A DNA stretch of 64,000 bases from Aurantiochytrium sp. KH105 (Eukaryota > Sar > Bigyra > Thraustochytrida > Thraustochytriidae). The notes under the pieces were generated by a model. The model searched no databases. It was not told the DNA's origin and worked only from the letters and a program-made list of their open reading frames with translations. Where the stretch lies: the NCBI GenBank assembly GCA_003116975.1, contig BGKB01000151.1, forward strand, positions 100,260-164,259, in the 5' to 3' direction. The position numbers were made by a program, and so were the translations under genes. Positions 10,820-21,034 of this stretch are shown here, in pieces. Numbering within the stretch: position 1 is the first letter of the stretch; every line of letters starts with the position of its first letter.

Positions 10820-11576
10820 GACCAAACCGCGCAATCTAGCACGCTCGCAATACCCGTGCGCGAAGGACTTGAAGAAAAGAAAGATAAATCCAACGACAAC
10901 TCGGTCCTTCGCTCGATCGATGGCGAACGACGCGGCGCCGCGCGTCGTCGCCCGACGCGCCGCAACACAGGCCATCATGGTCTTATACTAGGGCCTAGGC
11001 CTAGTACAGACAGACAGATCGATCAAAAGATAGCCCAGTCTATCTCGTCCTACGCGGACAGGCTAACATGTAAACGAGAGGCGCGAAGGAGGCCGCCTCC
11101 CGCGCCGCGTCATGGGCGAGCGGGGCCGCGCTCGCTCTGCGCTGCTGCTGCTGCGCTGCGGACTGCGGAGAGAGCGCGCGGCGCGTCCCTCCCTCCCTCG
11201 GGCGGCGGGCTCCAGCACGCGGCCGGCGAGATCCGAGGAGCAGCGCAGGCAGACAGGCAGGGCGAGTAGGCGCGAGCAAGCATTCGCGCGTCGCATTCCA
11301 GCGCGGGTCTTTCGCCGCCTGTCAGAATGAAAGACAGCCGCATGCGCTGCTCACCCTCCGCCCTCCTGCCTCGCGTCGCCTGCCTCGCGTCGCCTGCCTC
11401 GCGTCGCCTGCCTCGCGTCGCCCCGCCGCGCTCCTCCGCGCCGCCGCCGGGCGGGCGGGCGGGCGGGGAAGCCCGGGCCCGCGGCCGCGACGCGAGGCGA
11501 CCGACCGGGCGCGGGCGGGGCTCCTGTGCCGCAGTGCGACTCCGAGGCCCTCCCTTCCTCTCTAACCGTGGCGAGA

Positions 11577-11632
11577 AGGAAGGAAGGAAGGAAGGAAGGA
11601 AGGAAGGAAGGAAGGAAGGAAGGAAGGAAGGA
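11577..11632. repeat. AAGG microsatellite
   Basis: About 14 almost perfect AAGG units in the divergent intergenic region; purine-only on the plus strand. Confidence 0.9.
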
Positions 11633-12265
11633 AGAAGAAAGAAAGAAGCGGGCGGCCGTTAGAACGGGCGCGGAGGAGCGAGGGACTGGGACTCGTTTTC
11701 TCGCGTTGCGAAGACGATCCGCGCGGAAACGATGAAAGCCACAGCCACAGGCACGGCGCAGTGCGGGCGGGCCCCGGGATCCTCCGGGCGCGGCCGGCAG
11801 GTAGCCCAGGAAGGCGGCGTTGTCAAGGACGTGCGGACCGCCGTCAAGACTGGTGGAGCGAGCGAGCGAGCAAGCAAGCAAGAAAGCAGGGCTGGGCCGG
11901 GCGGGATGAGGCGGCTCGCCGTTGGGCGGAGAGGTTTTAGCTTAGCTTAGCGCGGCCCCGGCAGGCTCTCTCGACGCCGGGCGGAGATGAGATGAGGTGA
12001 GATGCGATGCGAATGCGTCCCGAGGCTGGAGACGGAGAAGGTGGCGAGCCTTGACGCGGTGAGGAGGAGGCGAGGAGTCTGTCGTTGTGGAAGAAGGATG
12101 TGGCATGGCGATGACGAGGATGGTTTCGAAGCCGTGCGTGCAGCAAGAAGCAGTCCCAAACTCTCTCCCCAGGCGATTGGTCGATCGTGCTCTCCTTTTC
12201 TCTGCTTTGCTTTCCTCTCGCTGGCCAACCAACTGTCTAATAACAAACAAAAAAACAAACTGACG

Positions 12266-12278
12266 GCTGGCTGGCTGG

Positions 12279-12316
<38 letters not shown>
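12266..12316. repeat. GGCT microsatellite
   Basis: About 12 GGCT units with one CGCT interruption, in non-coding DNA upstream of the SPRY-protein gene. Confidence 0.9.
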
Positions 12317-12460
12317 TGCCCTCCGGCTGACTAACCGCTACAACTGACCCGAGGCTCCATGCCGCGTCGGCGGCGAAGCGCAAAGAGGAGCGCCAAGGCG
12401 AGCACGAAGTGTCGGCGGCAGCGGCCGAGTGGTCGCTGGCGAGAGTGAGCAGCGGGCGCG

Positions 12461-12500
12461 GAAAGGAAAGGAAAGGAAAGGAAAGGAAAGGAAAGGAAAG
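12461..12500. repeat. GGAAA pentanucleotide repeat
   Basis: Eight tandem GGAAA units, purine-only on the plus strand, in the same intergenic region. Confidence 0.9.
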
Positions 12501-14680
12501 GGAAACGTCAAGTTGAAAGAAAGACGCTGCTCCGAACGGCACGGTCGGCGGCGGGCGACAATCAGGCCGCACGCCGGGTCTTTCACTTTCGGACCGTCGG
12601 CCGTTTGCGTGAGCGCGGTGTGGGCGGGGAGGGGCGCTGTAGGGTGCGGGGGTGCGAGGGGCCAGCGGGGCGAAAGACCGCCGCGTCTTTCCAGCAGCGA
12701 GGCGAGGGGAGGGGAAAGGAGGGGGGAGATGCGGGCGGAGGAAGGGGGGGAGGACAAGGCGGCGAGAAGCTGCGATGCGTCCGCGTGGCGATGCGCCACT
12801 GCGCACTGTGGGATCAAGTGTACACTGGCGAGCGGGCGAAGCAGGTGGCGCGGTGCCCTCACCTGGATCTGGTGCGGGTTCTATCCTCTGAGCCTTTGAG
12901 GGCAACCGACGATGTGTCTCGCCCGCAGCGGAACGGGGCTGCGGGATCGCGCGGACGCGGAGTCCGGGCGCGGTCCTGGCTGGCCAATTTGCGTCGTGTG
13001 CGAGAGTTCGACTTGAGGCGCGAGGCGGGCAAATCCAGTATGGGCAATCACACAGTCGAACAAACTGCAGCAGACGGCACACTGACTGCTTGACTGGCCG
13101 AACGGCGGCTGCGGGAATAAAGTAGGAAAGCAGGAAGTGACAGAGGGAAAGCGCTGGAGAGGGAGGGAGGGAGGCTGAGGGGGCGACGGAGGAGAGCGGA
13201 GGTGGGCACGTCAAGCGCGCAGTGCAAGTGCGAGAAAGGAAAAGAGCAAGTCGGCAAAGAGGCGGGAGGCGGAGAGAATGAGTGTAAGAAAGACGGCGGC
13301 GAATGAAAGAAAAGAAAGACTGGCATTGATTGCCAACCAAGTTGACAGTGAGTGAATAAATGAATGACAGTGAATGCATGCATGAGGGAATGAACGAATG
13401 GAAGCAGGAAAGAAAGGAAAAGTATAGGCAGGCCGCGAGGAAAAAGAAGAAGCGAAGAAGGAATTCAAATCCTGTTCTATTTCTCGTTGACGCGAGTCCG
13501 CGCGGCCGCCTGACCCGCCGCACCCCGCCCCGCCCCGCTCTGCGCTGCGCTACGCTGCGCCTCGCCTCGCCTCGGACCGGACCGGCCGGCCAGCGAGCGA
13601 GCAGACGGAGACGCCGACGGCCCGGAGGTCGGGTCTCGCTCGGGCACGGGCTGCTCTCTCTCGCCCCGTCTCGCTCTCCCGCGGTGCATCGCGGGACCGC
13701 GCGCACTGCAGGCTGGCCCGCCCGCCGCCCGCCTCCTGCCTGCGCGGGCGCGGCCAGGCCCGGCGCGGCGCGGCGCGGCGCGGGCGAGCCCCGCGCGCCC
13801 GGCCCCTGCGCGCGCGCTCGCGCTCGCGGCCGCGCGGCTGGGCCAGGCCCGCCTGCCTGCGCGCTCGCTGTAGCGCAGCTAGCTAGCTGGCTAAGCTAGC
13901 GGGCGCGAGCTGGAGCGAGCTCGCCAGGCCCGGCGAGCCGGCGCGAGTCCCGACGCCCCGCCTCTCTCCGGTTCCTTCGCGGCGCGGCGCCGCGTCCGCC
14001 TCCCTCCGAGCCTCGCCCCGCGGGCTCTGCCCGCTCTGCTCCGCGCGCCGCCCGCGAGCGACGGCCGGCAGGCAGGAGGGCGCGAGCCGCAGCCTCTTGC
14101 GGCGCGGTCCCGGTCCTGGTGTCCCTTCCTGGGCCTTCTTCTTCTTTCTTTCTTTCTTTCCTGCTTTCCTTCTTTCTCTCCCTGGCCTCTTTTTCCCCTT
14201 CTTTCTTTCTTTCTTTCTTCTCTGTCTCTCTCTCTTTCCGCCGAGCCGAGCCGAGCCGACCGCGCTTTCCGCGGCCGCCCTAAATCGTGCACAGCGCGCT
14301 CTGCGGCGCGGCCGCGCGAGGCGAGCGAGGCGAGGTAGCGAAGCCGCGGCGGCGGCGGCGGCGGCGCAGGAGCGAGAGGCGCGCGGCGCGCGCGCAGAGG
14401 GAGAGCGCGCCTTGCGCGGCGCGAGGGAGATCAACGGGCAGGCAGCCCGCGCGGTCCGTGCAGGGCCGCGAGCACGCGAACTTTGACGAGCAAGGCGCGA
14501 GGCTCTACTCGCTGCCGCGCACCCCTGGCTGCGTCCGCGAGGACCTCGGAGCGAACGAGCGCGTGAACAAGCGAGCGAACGAGCGTGCGTGCGTGCGTTG
14601 GCGGCAAACAAAGCCAAACCCAAGCCAGCGCGCAAAGACCGAAAAAGACAAATAGGAGCGAGAAAGACAAGCAAGCCACC

Positions 14681-17023
14681 ATGTACGTGGTAGACGAAGG
14701 CAAAAGCAAGGTGGTGGAGATCGGCGTGTACATATTGGAGACGCTGGGGTCAGTGGGCCTCCCCGCCGACCAGGTGACGCAGGTCCTGCTACGCTACACA
14801 AACCTGCCGCACCCGAACAGAGGAAAGCTCACGAACGGCAGCAGCGGCACGGGCGACGACAAGAAAAAGAAAAAGTCCTCGTCAAAACGAAGGAGACGCC
14901 GCGCGCGCGAAGCACTCATCGCCGCAAAATCAAGAGAAACCAAAATTCTCAGACAAGCGCAAGAAGACGCGAGGAGACGCAAGCTGACTCGCACCGATGG
15001 CGCCTCCGGGAAAAAGGACCTCTTCCAGCGCGCCATGCGCTTCGTCGTCGAGGCCAGGAATAGCAGTCCCCAACAAATCATTAGCCGCATCCTCTTTTAC
15101 CTCGCCGATGCCCTCGGAGAGTCCCTCGACGACCCGAGCAAAAGAGACCTCGAACGCGCCGTCGACGCCTTCATGGAGGAGGCGCACTTTCAACGAAATC
15201 GCGGCGTCAAGGTAGGACGTCTCGCACCACACTTTGGAAAGTCTGTCACGGGCGTCGTGCTTTCCTACCGCGAGCGCGACGACCTCCAGCTACCGCCTTC
15301 TGTTCTCAGCCGAATTCGGCGCGGCATGCACTTTGAAATCCCTGTGCGCCCCTTTGACGCAACTGTACAGCTACTCCCTCCTCCACACGTGCGCAAGCGC
15401 AACGCTTCATACGCCATCCAAGATAAAGACTACGCGCACCAAGGTCAGCATCACCAGCAAGCACTAGCACGCAGACGTGCCGCGCTCGCGCAACAGCAAC
15501 ATCAACATCACCTGCAGCAACAACAGCAGCAACAACAACACTACCACCACCATCACCACCACCACCACCACCACCATCACCACTACGAGCGTCCCGGTGT
15601 CAAGTCCGGCTCGCGCAAAGATCGCCCCGAAGATGACAACGATCATATCGACGAGACCGATCTCGACGAGGAGGCTGCCCTGGCCGAAAACCTTGACCTC
15701 ATGCAGCACGTCGAGGAAAACGACTTTGTCAGTCGTCTCATGGCGAGCCGCATCTCGTCGGAATCCCCGACCGCCGCTGCAGCTTCCTCCTTGGCCTCGT
15801 CAGCCGGCAATGGCTCGCCCACCACCGCAAACTCTCAAACAAGCCAGTGCGTGGTCCCTTGCTCGCCCAAGTCCTTTCCGGCCACACCAGACTCGCGCTC
15901 CGCCGTGCTCGATTACTCTCTCGCCTTTACCGAAAACGTGCTCTGGCGCGCCCGCGACGAGCTTCGCGGGGAACAAGTCTCGGACGATCGTCCGCGCATG
16001 GCCATCTTCAACCAGGAGGACGCCCACCCCAAGATCATTCTCACTTGCGGCGGTCACTGCGCCTCGTTGGATTACTTTATCGGAGCGCGTCGCGCCAGCT
16101 TTCAGCGCCAAGACCCCGTGGCCAGCGACAATGCGAATGCGGCCGCTCAAGAACCCGGCCAGCAGCCCAAGCAGCAGCGCGACATCGCGCGCGCCCCGCT
16201 TGCGCAGAAAATTTACCGCTCGGTCCGCGCGGCGCTTGCGCTCCCCTATGGTCGCACGACGTACTTTGAAATGTGCCCCGTATGGGCCGGCGACGAGACC
16301 CCAGATCTCGGCCAGACACCACTGCACGTCTGCGTTGGCCTCTCGTCCCGCTCCATGGCGCTGCGCAACACGGTGCCTGGCTGCTCGGCCAACACCGCCG
16401 GGCTCGACTCTTCTGGCGTTCTTCTCGTCTGCGGCCACCGCACGCGCACTACGGCAAAGTTCACCTATGGCAGCGTTGTCGGCGTCTGCGTCCGGGCCTG
16501 GATCTCGCACTTGCTAGTCGCATTTTACGTCGATGGCAAGCAGGTCGCCTGCCACGCGCAGGAGCTGGGCCTTGGCGCGCCCACGAGCAGCAGCAGCGCC
16601 GCCGTCGCGGCAAGCTCCACCGCCGGTGCTGCGGGCGGCGGCCCCGCGACACAACAAGTTAAAAAGACCGCTGTCGACAGCAGCAGCAAGAATGACGACA
16701 CCTGTAACAATCGCTCGCGGCAGAACCAAGAAGCGGATGGCGCTGACGGCACAAGCGCCGAGACGTCCGGCTGGCTACAGGCCTTTCCCATTCGCAACCT
16801 CGCTGGCGCAGAACCAGCCGCCTTTTATCCCACCGTTTCACTCAAGTCCCGCAACGTCAAGGTCTTTGCACACTTTTCGGCCGCAGACATGCGCCACACA
16901 GACTTTTCTTCGCCTTATTGGTCTTCCATTTCTCGCTTCGTTCCTGGCGAGCCTATTTATGCTCTCGATGGCACTCTGCTCTGCGGAGGAGACCATTACC
17001 GCGGTCAGTCGACCGCGGAGTGA
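14681..17023 (+). CDS. SPRY-domain protein with polyglutamine/polyhistidine linker
   Basis: The 780-residue protein starts at an ATG in a strong context (AAGCCACCATG). Residues about 1-50 and 110-240 are helical segments I cannot assign, separated by a very basic Lys/Arg/Ser stretch (about 60-110). A Gln-rich then His-rich run (about 275-310) and an acidic linker lead to a C-terminal region (about 410-770) that resembles a SPRY/B30.2 fold: the strand patterns GVCVRAWISHLLVAFYVDGK and AFYPTVSLKSRNVKVFAHFS match the second half of the domain (cf. 'G V.. D ... L.FY.NG' and 'FP.VSL ... V..NF'). A Ser/Ala/Gly-rich insertion separates these halves. SPRY domains bind protein partners, often in ubiquitin ligases; no catalytic domain is visible here. 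Confidence 0.65.
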   Translation: MYVVDEGKSKVVEIGVYILETLGSVGLPADQVTQVLLRYTNLPHPNRGKLTNGSSGTGDDKKKKKSSSKRRRRRAREALIAAKSRETKILRQAQEDARRRKLTRTDGASGKKDLFQRAMRFVVEARNSSPQQIISRILFYLADALGESLDDPSKRDLERAVDAFMEEAHFQRNRGVKVGRLAPHFGKSVTGVVLSYRERDDLQLPPSVLSRIRRGMHFEIPVRPFDATVQLLPPPHVRKRNASYAIQDKDYAHQGQHHQQALARRRAALAQQQHQHHLQQQQQQQQHYHHHHHHHHHHHHHYERPGVKSGSRKDRPEDDNDHIDETDLDEEAALAENLDLMQHVEENDFVSRLMASRISSESPTAAAASSLASSAGNGSPTTANSQTSQCVVPCSPKSFPATPDSRSAVLDYSLAFTENVLWRARDELRGEQVSDDRPRMAIFNQEDAHPKIILTCGGHCASLDYFIGARRASFQRQDPVASDNANAAAQEPGQQPKQQRDIARAPLAQKIYRSVRAALALPYGRTTYFEMCPVWAGDETPDLGQTPLHVCVGLSSRSMALRNTVPGCSANTAGLDSSGVLLVCGHRTRTTAKFTYGSVVGVCVRAWISHLLVAFYVDGKQVACHAQELGLGAPTSSSSAAVAASSTAGAAGGGPATQQVKKTAVDSSSKNDDTCNNRSRQNQEADGADGTSAETSGWLQAFPIRNLAGAEPAAFYPTVSLKSRNVKVFAHFSAADMRHTDFSSPYWSSISRFVPGEPIYALDGTLLCGGDHYRGQSTAE

Positions 17024-17532
17024 ATACAAATTGACTCAACAAGGCAAAAATTTGCAAACCTTTTTTCTTTTCTTTTCTGTTCCATTTCTCTTTATACATT
17101 GATCCGCAAACGAATTAGATCTGTCGTCGTTTCATTGCATTGGACTGCACTGCACTGCACTGCACTGCCCTGCCCCATGTTGAAAAAAATAAAGGAAACA
17201 AACAAAATGCGTGCATTTGCTGTTCCTCTCGCATTCGTCAGGGCCGTCCGGGTTTTTAATCCCCAAAAACATGCACCTCAAGGGGAAAAAAAGAGCACGT
17301 GAATTTCCAGTGCTTGCCGACGTAACGAGGTGAAATGGAACGTGGCGCCCTTCTCTTCCCTTCCCATGCTTGTGTGCTCTCGCTTTCCCCTTTCGCTCTT
17401 CTCCCCCTCTCATGCAGGATGCAGTCATCCAAACAAAACTCAAATTCATCATGTCCGCTTCTCGATACCCTATGTAGTAGAGTACGTACACGCAACCTCA
17501 TGCCGGCCAGATATGACCACACATGGTCGCTC
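17024..17532. other. Convergent 3' intergenic region
   Basis: 509 bp between the stops of the SPRY gene (plus) and ATG18 (minus). It contains a short TGCAC repeat (about 17145-17170) and A/T-rich stretches suited to 3' end formation. No gene is seen. Confidence 0.5.
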
Positions 17533-19158
17533 TCACCAGCTCGAGGTGGCCTCGTCCCCTGCGTTTCCACCCGAAGCTCTTGCCGACGTTGAAGGCGACG
17601 AACGAAAGACGCGCAAACCGCTCGATGGAGGCTGAGGCCCAGCGTCGTCATCCTCAAACACATCCGCACCATTCGATGACGTAGTTCCGTTCGGGGCGGT
17701 CGGTGGCGAGGACGAAGACGACGATTGCGAAGATGACGCCACGGCAGCATTTCCGTCGCTCACGTGGAGCGACATCTCAAAAGCGAGCTCGCAAGCGCCA
17801 ACGCCCATGCGATATTGGTAAAAATGGCCTTCTGCAGTTACCACCGAGACGAGACCTTTGCCCAGGCAGCACGCCGTACGCACTCCGCCGTCGGGCAAGC
17901 GTGCGACGGCAACGCTGCGCGTAGGCTCGACCATCTCGCTGATGGCGCCCGGAAGAAATTTCCCCGCGAGCGACTTTTGCTTCTCGAGCAGTGCCATGGC
18001 GTTCGAGGCGGCAGTCCCAAAGAAATTCGAGGCACGCCCCATCGGGCTTGAGGCGTGTTGCACACGCTCCTGAGAGGACCCGAGGCCGCTCGCACCAAGA
18101 CCGCTCGAACCGCGAGGGCTCGTACGCGTACCATCGCTTTCGCCATAGGATCGAGCCTGCCCACCGGCGCCGGTCTGGAAAGAGCCAACTGCAGTGCGCA
18201 TACCCGCACCGGCGCCACCATCCCCATCGTTGCCATTCGCTCCCGAGCCCCCACCTGTCTTTTGTGCCGCAGCGCTGGTCCCGTCCTCGCAAGCGTATCG
18301 CGCCTCGGGGGTCAAGCCAAAGAGATGGACTGTCCCGTTGCTCGACGAGGCGGCGAGCATGTCGCCAGCCTCGTCAAAGGCTAACGAGTATACTGTCGCC
18401 GAGTATGATCCACGGCGAAAAGAGTAAAGTTTTTCGCCCGACGGCACGCGAAAAACCCGAATCACCGTGCCCGTCTCGGACGCCGTGGCCAGCATGCTGC
18501 CGTCCTGACTGAACTGCAACGAAGTCAGACGCGCCTTGTGTGCCTGAATCCAGCGAAACTCGACAAGGTTGAGCGCATCGTACAAGAAGACGTCGCCGGA
18601 AATGCTATTGGCCGGCAGCGCCAAGAAGGACGTGTTCTCGTCAGGTGAGAGCTCGCACAACGGCGCCGCCAGCAACGAGGTGCCACCTTGCGTCATGGCC
18701 GAAGCCATGGTTCCAGCATGCTGACCCGCGCCGTTTCCGCTTGGTCCAGATCCCAGCGTTGCGACTTCCAAAGTCTGCAAGTTAATCATGGTATCTAGAT
18801 CGTAGATGTGCAGCTGCGTTTCGAGCACAACGATGAGTCGCTTGCGATTCATTTTCACCGCCTGAATGCGCGAACTGAAGTCCAGTTCGCAAATTACACT
18901 CGCTGTTTTCGAGTTCCACAACTTGAGATGGCGTGGAGAAAAGGCGGGCTTCTCGCCACCGCCCACGAGCGCAACCAGACTCGTGGAGAAGAGCATCTCG
19001 ACAATGCCGATCCCGCCTTCCGTGGAAAAAATGTTCCGTCCAAACGGCTGGCAGTTGAAGATCCGATATCCGCTTTTCGTCCCGATCGACACGCAGCTCG
19101 CGTCCTGGTTGAAGCCCATAAAGAGCACGTCATTTTCTTCCCCACCGCGCCGCGGCAT
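17533..19158 (-). CDS. ATG18: ATG18/WIPI-family autophagy protein (PROPPIN, WD repeats)
   Basis: The 541-residue protein has the PROPPIN beta-propeller signature: an opening repeat (FNQDASCVSIGTKSGYRIFN, about 16-35), the HLKLWNSKTASVICEL strand pair (about 78-92) and the FRRG motif at 247-250 that binds PI3P/PI(3,5)P2. After FRRG comes another blade (YSLAFDEAGDMLAASSSNGT). A Gly/Ser-rich insertion of about 100 residues (300-410) interrupts the last blades, and a low-complexity Ser-rich tail ends the protein. By family, it is recruited by phosphoinositides to autophagosome or vacuole/endosome membranes and works with Atg2. The ATG at 19158 immediately precedes the conserved first blade. It is longer than yeast Hsv2 or human WIPI4 (about 360-450 residues) because of the insertions. 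Confidence 0.9.
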   Translation of the reverse strand: MPRRGGEENDVLFMGFNQDASCVSIGTKSGYRIFNCQPFGRNIFSTEGGIGIVEMLFSTSLVALVGGGEKPAFSPRHLKLWNSKTASVICELDFSSRIQAVKMNRKRLIVVLETQLHIYDLDTMINLQTLEVATLGSGPSGNGAGQHAGTMASAMTQGGTSLLAAPLCELSPDENTSFLALPANSISGDVFLYDALNLVEFRWIQAHKARLTSLQFSQDGSMLATASETGTVIRVFRVPSGEKLYSFRRGSYSATVYSLAFDEAGDMLAASSSNGTVHLFGLTPEARYACEDGTSAAAQKTGGGSGANGNDGDGGAGAGMRTAVGSFQTGAGGQARSYGESDGTRTSPRGSSGLGASGLGSSQERVQHASSPMGRASNFFGTAASNAMALLEKQKSLAGKFLPGAISEMVEPTRSVAVARLPDGGVRTACCLGKGLVSVVTAEGHFYQYRMGVGACELAFEMSLHVSDGNAAVASSSQSSSSSSPPTAPNGTTSSNGADVFEDDDAGPQPPSSGLRVFRSSPSTSARASGGNAGDEATSSW

Positions 19159-19996
19159 CGTCGCCTAGTGCCTTGTTTTGCTTTGCGTTGCTTTCCCCTG
19201 CTTTGCTCTGCTTCACGAAGCCCAACGCGCGGACGAGACAAGGTGCTCACAAGCGAGCAAGGCAAAGGAGCGTAGGCTGGGCCTTTTCGTTCTGCGCGCG
19301 AGCTCGCTGCCTTGCCCTGCCCTGCACTCCCCTATTCTTCTCCCCTGCCGGTCGGTTTTTCTGCACCTAGTTGGCGAGAGCTTTCGCACGGGCCTCGTCG
19401 GTCTCCTTCCTGTGCGCCTGCAGCGCACCTTGCTGCGCGCGCACACCCACGCGAGAGCGCGCACGTCGCGCCCGCGGCCGTCCGCCCACCCACCCACCCA
19501 CCCACCGCACGCACGCACGCACGCGCGCACGCACGCACACGCACGCGCAATCACGATTTGGCTCTGGACCCGGCTCTCAGAGAGACGCCGAGTCGTCCCT
19601 GCGCAGGGACACGACGCGGAGGGCGACCTACCTGCGAGACGACCTTTCACGTTGCCAGATGCTTCGCTCGACTTGAAGTCCTCTTCGCGGTCGCCTCCAT
19701 TTCGATGCCGTTGTCGCGTCGGACGCCGGCTGTCGTACGTGGATACGAGCGAGTCCTTGCGCTGCAGGTATTATTAGAAGTTGGAGGAGTTGGAGTCGGA
19801 GAAGGGCCAAGGAAAAGGAGTACTCGAACAAGAATACGCCGCAATGCCTGCCTGCCTGTCTACCTGGCCAAATGGGATAGAAGAGGTGGTTGCTTTTTCC
19901 AACTGCAGGACGCATTGTCAAAAAAAGGTACAATAAAGTGATAATGACGTGGAAGAGCAACATGAATCAATCAGTAAAAAAACGAGAATACATTCA
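19159..19996. other. Intergenic with CACC/CACG microsatellites
   Basis: 838 bp between the ATG18 start and the TMEM18 stop (both minus strand), so it contains the ATG18 promoter. Short repeats of CACC then GCAC occupy about 19483-19550. The part near 19790-19990 is AT-richer. Overlapping open frames are repeat-derived. Confidence 0.5.
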
Positions 19997-20491
19997 TTAC
20001 TGGTCCTTTTTCCCGGTAGCACTCGCGCGACGCTTGGCACGAACTTCGGCTCGTTTCGACTCGATGAGCAGGGCGCCAGCCTCGTAAACGGCATTGAGCA
20101 TCTGAAAAAACATGAGGAGCAAGAGAGGACCTGCAAATACCATGCCCGCAAAGAAACCATGCTCATCAAAGTAGTTTTGCTTCGAAAACTCCCTCCAATG
20201 CTCACGTCCGTACGCATTGAGCCACTCGGCGCTGTACACGAGCGCGCAAATAAAGAGGAACAAGACGAGCTGAAGGCGCTGCCATTTTCGCGAAAGGAAG
20301 ACCACGAGCACCAGCACAAGCTCCGCCGCAAGAAGCGCTTGCAGCCACGACTCGTTTGCCCAGTCCACCGCGTGGAAGAATCCCATCAAGACCTCGTACG
20401 GCCCATCGTACGCGTGCTTGAACTTGGCCGCGCGACTCTGCACCACGTCGCGCATGGCATCCTGCAGCACGTCCCCCATGTCGTGCTCCAT
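19997..20491 (-). CDS. TMEM18: TMEM18 homologue (three-pass nuclear-envelope/ER membrane protein)
   Basis: The 164-residue protein matches TMEM18 in length and layout. Three hydrophobic segments lie at about 50-66, 72-92 and 113-136. The conserved centre reads YSAEWLNAYGREHWREFSKQ then NYFDEHGFFAGMVFAGPLLL (about 86-125), equivalent to the animal Y-C-A-E-Y-I-N ... W-R-x-F-S-K-x-x-Y-F-D ... G-x-F block. The tail is basic (KRAEVRAKRR), as in animal TMEM18, where it serves nuclear retention. The frame is open upstream to a GTG at 20680, but that part is Arg/Gly-rich and absent from the family; the ATG at 20491 gives the family length. It is divergent from the OYE-family gene. Confidence 0.9.
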   Translation of the reverse strand: MEHDMGDVLQDAMRDVVQSRAAKFKHAYDGPYEVLMGFFHAVDWANESWLQALLAAELVLVLVVFLSRKWQRLQLVLFLFICALVYSAEWLNAYGREHWREFSKQNYFDEHGFFAGMVFAGPLLLLMFFQMLNAVYEAGALLIESKRAEVRAKRRASATGKKDQ

Positions 20492-21034
20492 GTTGAGATG
20501 CGATTCGATGCGATTCGATTCGACGAGAATAGAGCAGCCCCCAGCACCTGCGGCGCGGCAAGGCGCGGCGGGGTGCGGCAAGGCGATGCCGCCCCTGCGC
20601 TGCGCTCGCTCGCGGCCCTTCTCTCGCTGCGGCCCTTCTCCTCTTCTCCCCGCGCCCGGCCGGCTCCGCTCGTCGCTCACCGTTGCTCATCAGGCTGGCC
20701 TGGCCTTCGAGAGAAGGCAAAGAAGGGGAGGATGAGAAATCTGACGTCAGCAAGGTGCGCATGACGTCATGGTCTCCCATTCTGGGTTCCGCAATTCCCG
20801 GCACCACGGGCGCGGTGGTGCACGCGCGCAGACGTCGCCGGCCTCGCAAGACTTCTTGACGCAGAGAAGAGCCCGGCCAGCGCGACAGAACGCGAAGCTG
20901 GCGGCGGGGCGGGCGGGAGGGACGCAGGCTGGCAGGGAGACGGAGACGCGTACTCTCGCTCGCTCTGCGCTGGAGGAGCCAAGCAAGGTTCGCCGCCACG
21001 CGACGCAAGAGCAGCGGGAACACGAACAGAGCAC
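20492..21034. promoter_or_regulatory. Bidirectional promoter region TMEM18 / OYE-family gene
   Basis: 543 bp between the two divergent start codons, so both promoters must lie here unless transcripts begin elsewhere. It is GC-rich and holds the TGACGTCA pair described separately. A GATTCGAATCG-like direct repeat lies just upstream of TMEM18 (about 20500-20525). Confidence 0.6.
20742..20769. promoter_or_regulatory. Pair of perfect CRE palindromes (TGACGTCA x2)
   Basis: TGACGTCA occurs at 20742-20749 and again at 20762-20769. The centre-to-centre spacing of 20 bp is about two helical turns, so two dimers would sit on the same face. TGACGTCA is the classic site of CREB/ATF-type bZIP factors. 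Position between divergent genes supports a shared regulatory role, but binding is inferred. Confidence 0.6.

Larger units (their letters stand above)
9692..14680. other. 5-kb repeat-rich divergent intergenic region
   Basis: This region separates the start codons of the kinesin-8-like gene (minus) and the SPRY-protein gene (plus). It is dominated by simple repeats: CTTG units (about 9725-9770), CTCGG/CTTGG pentamers (about 9815-9865), GATC/GATCAAT units (10731-10819), AAGG (11577-11632), GGCT (12266-12316), GGAAA (12461-12500), and very GC-rich stretches at 13500-14450. Several open frames of 100-489 codons cross it, but they are translations of the repeats (runs of Ser, Arg, Pro, Ala) without domain-like sequence, so none is called. 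Long 5' UTRs or non-coding transcripts are possible. Confidence 0.5.

Noticed and set aside
12237-13706. 489-codon minus-strand open frame
   Set aside because: Translates GGCT, GGAAA and GC-rich repeats into Ser/Pro/Arg runs; no ATG-led domain-like segment.
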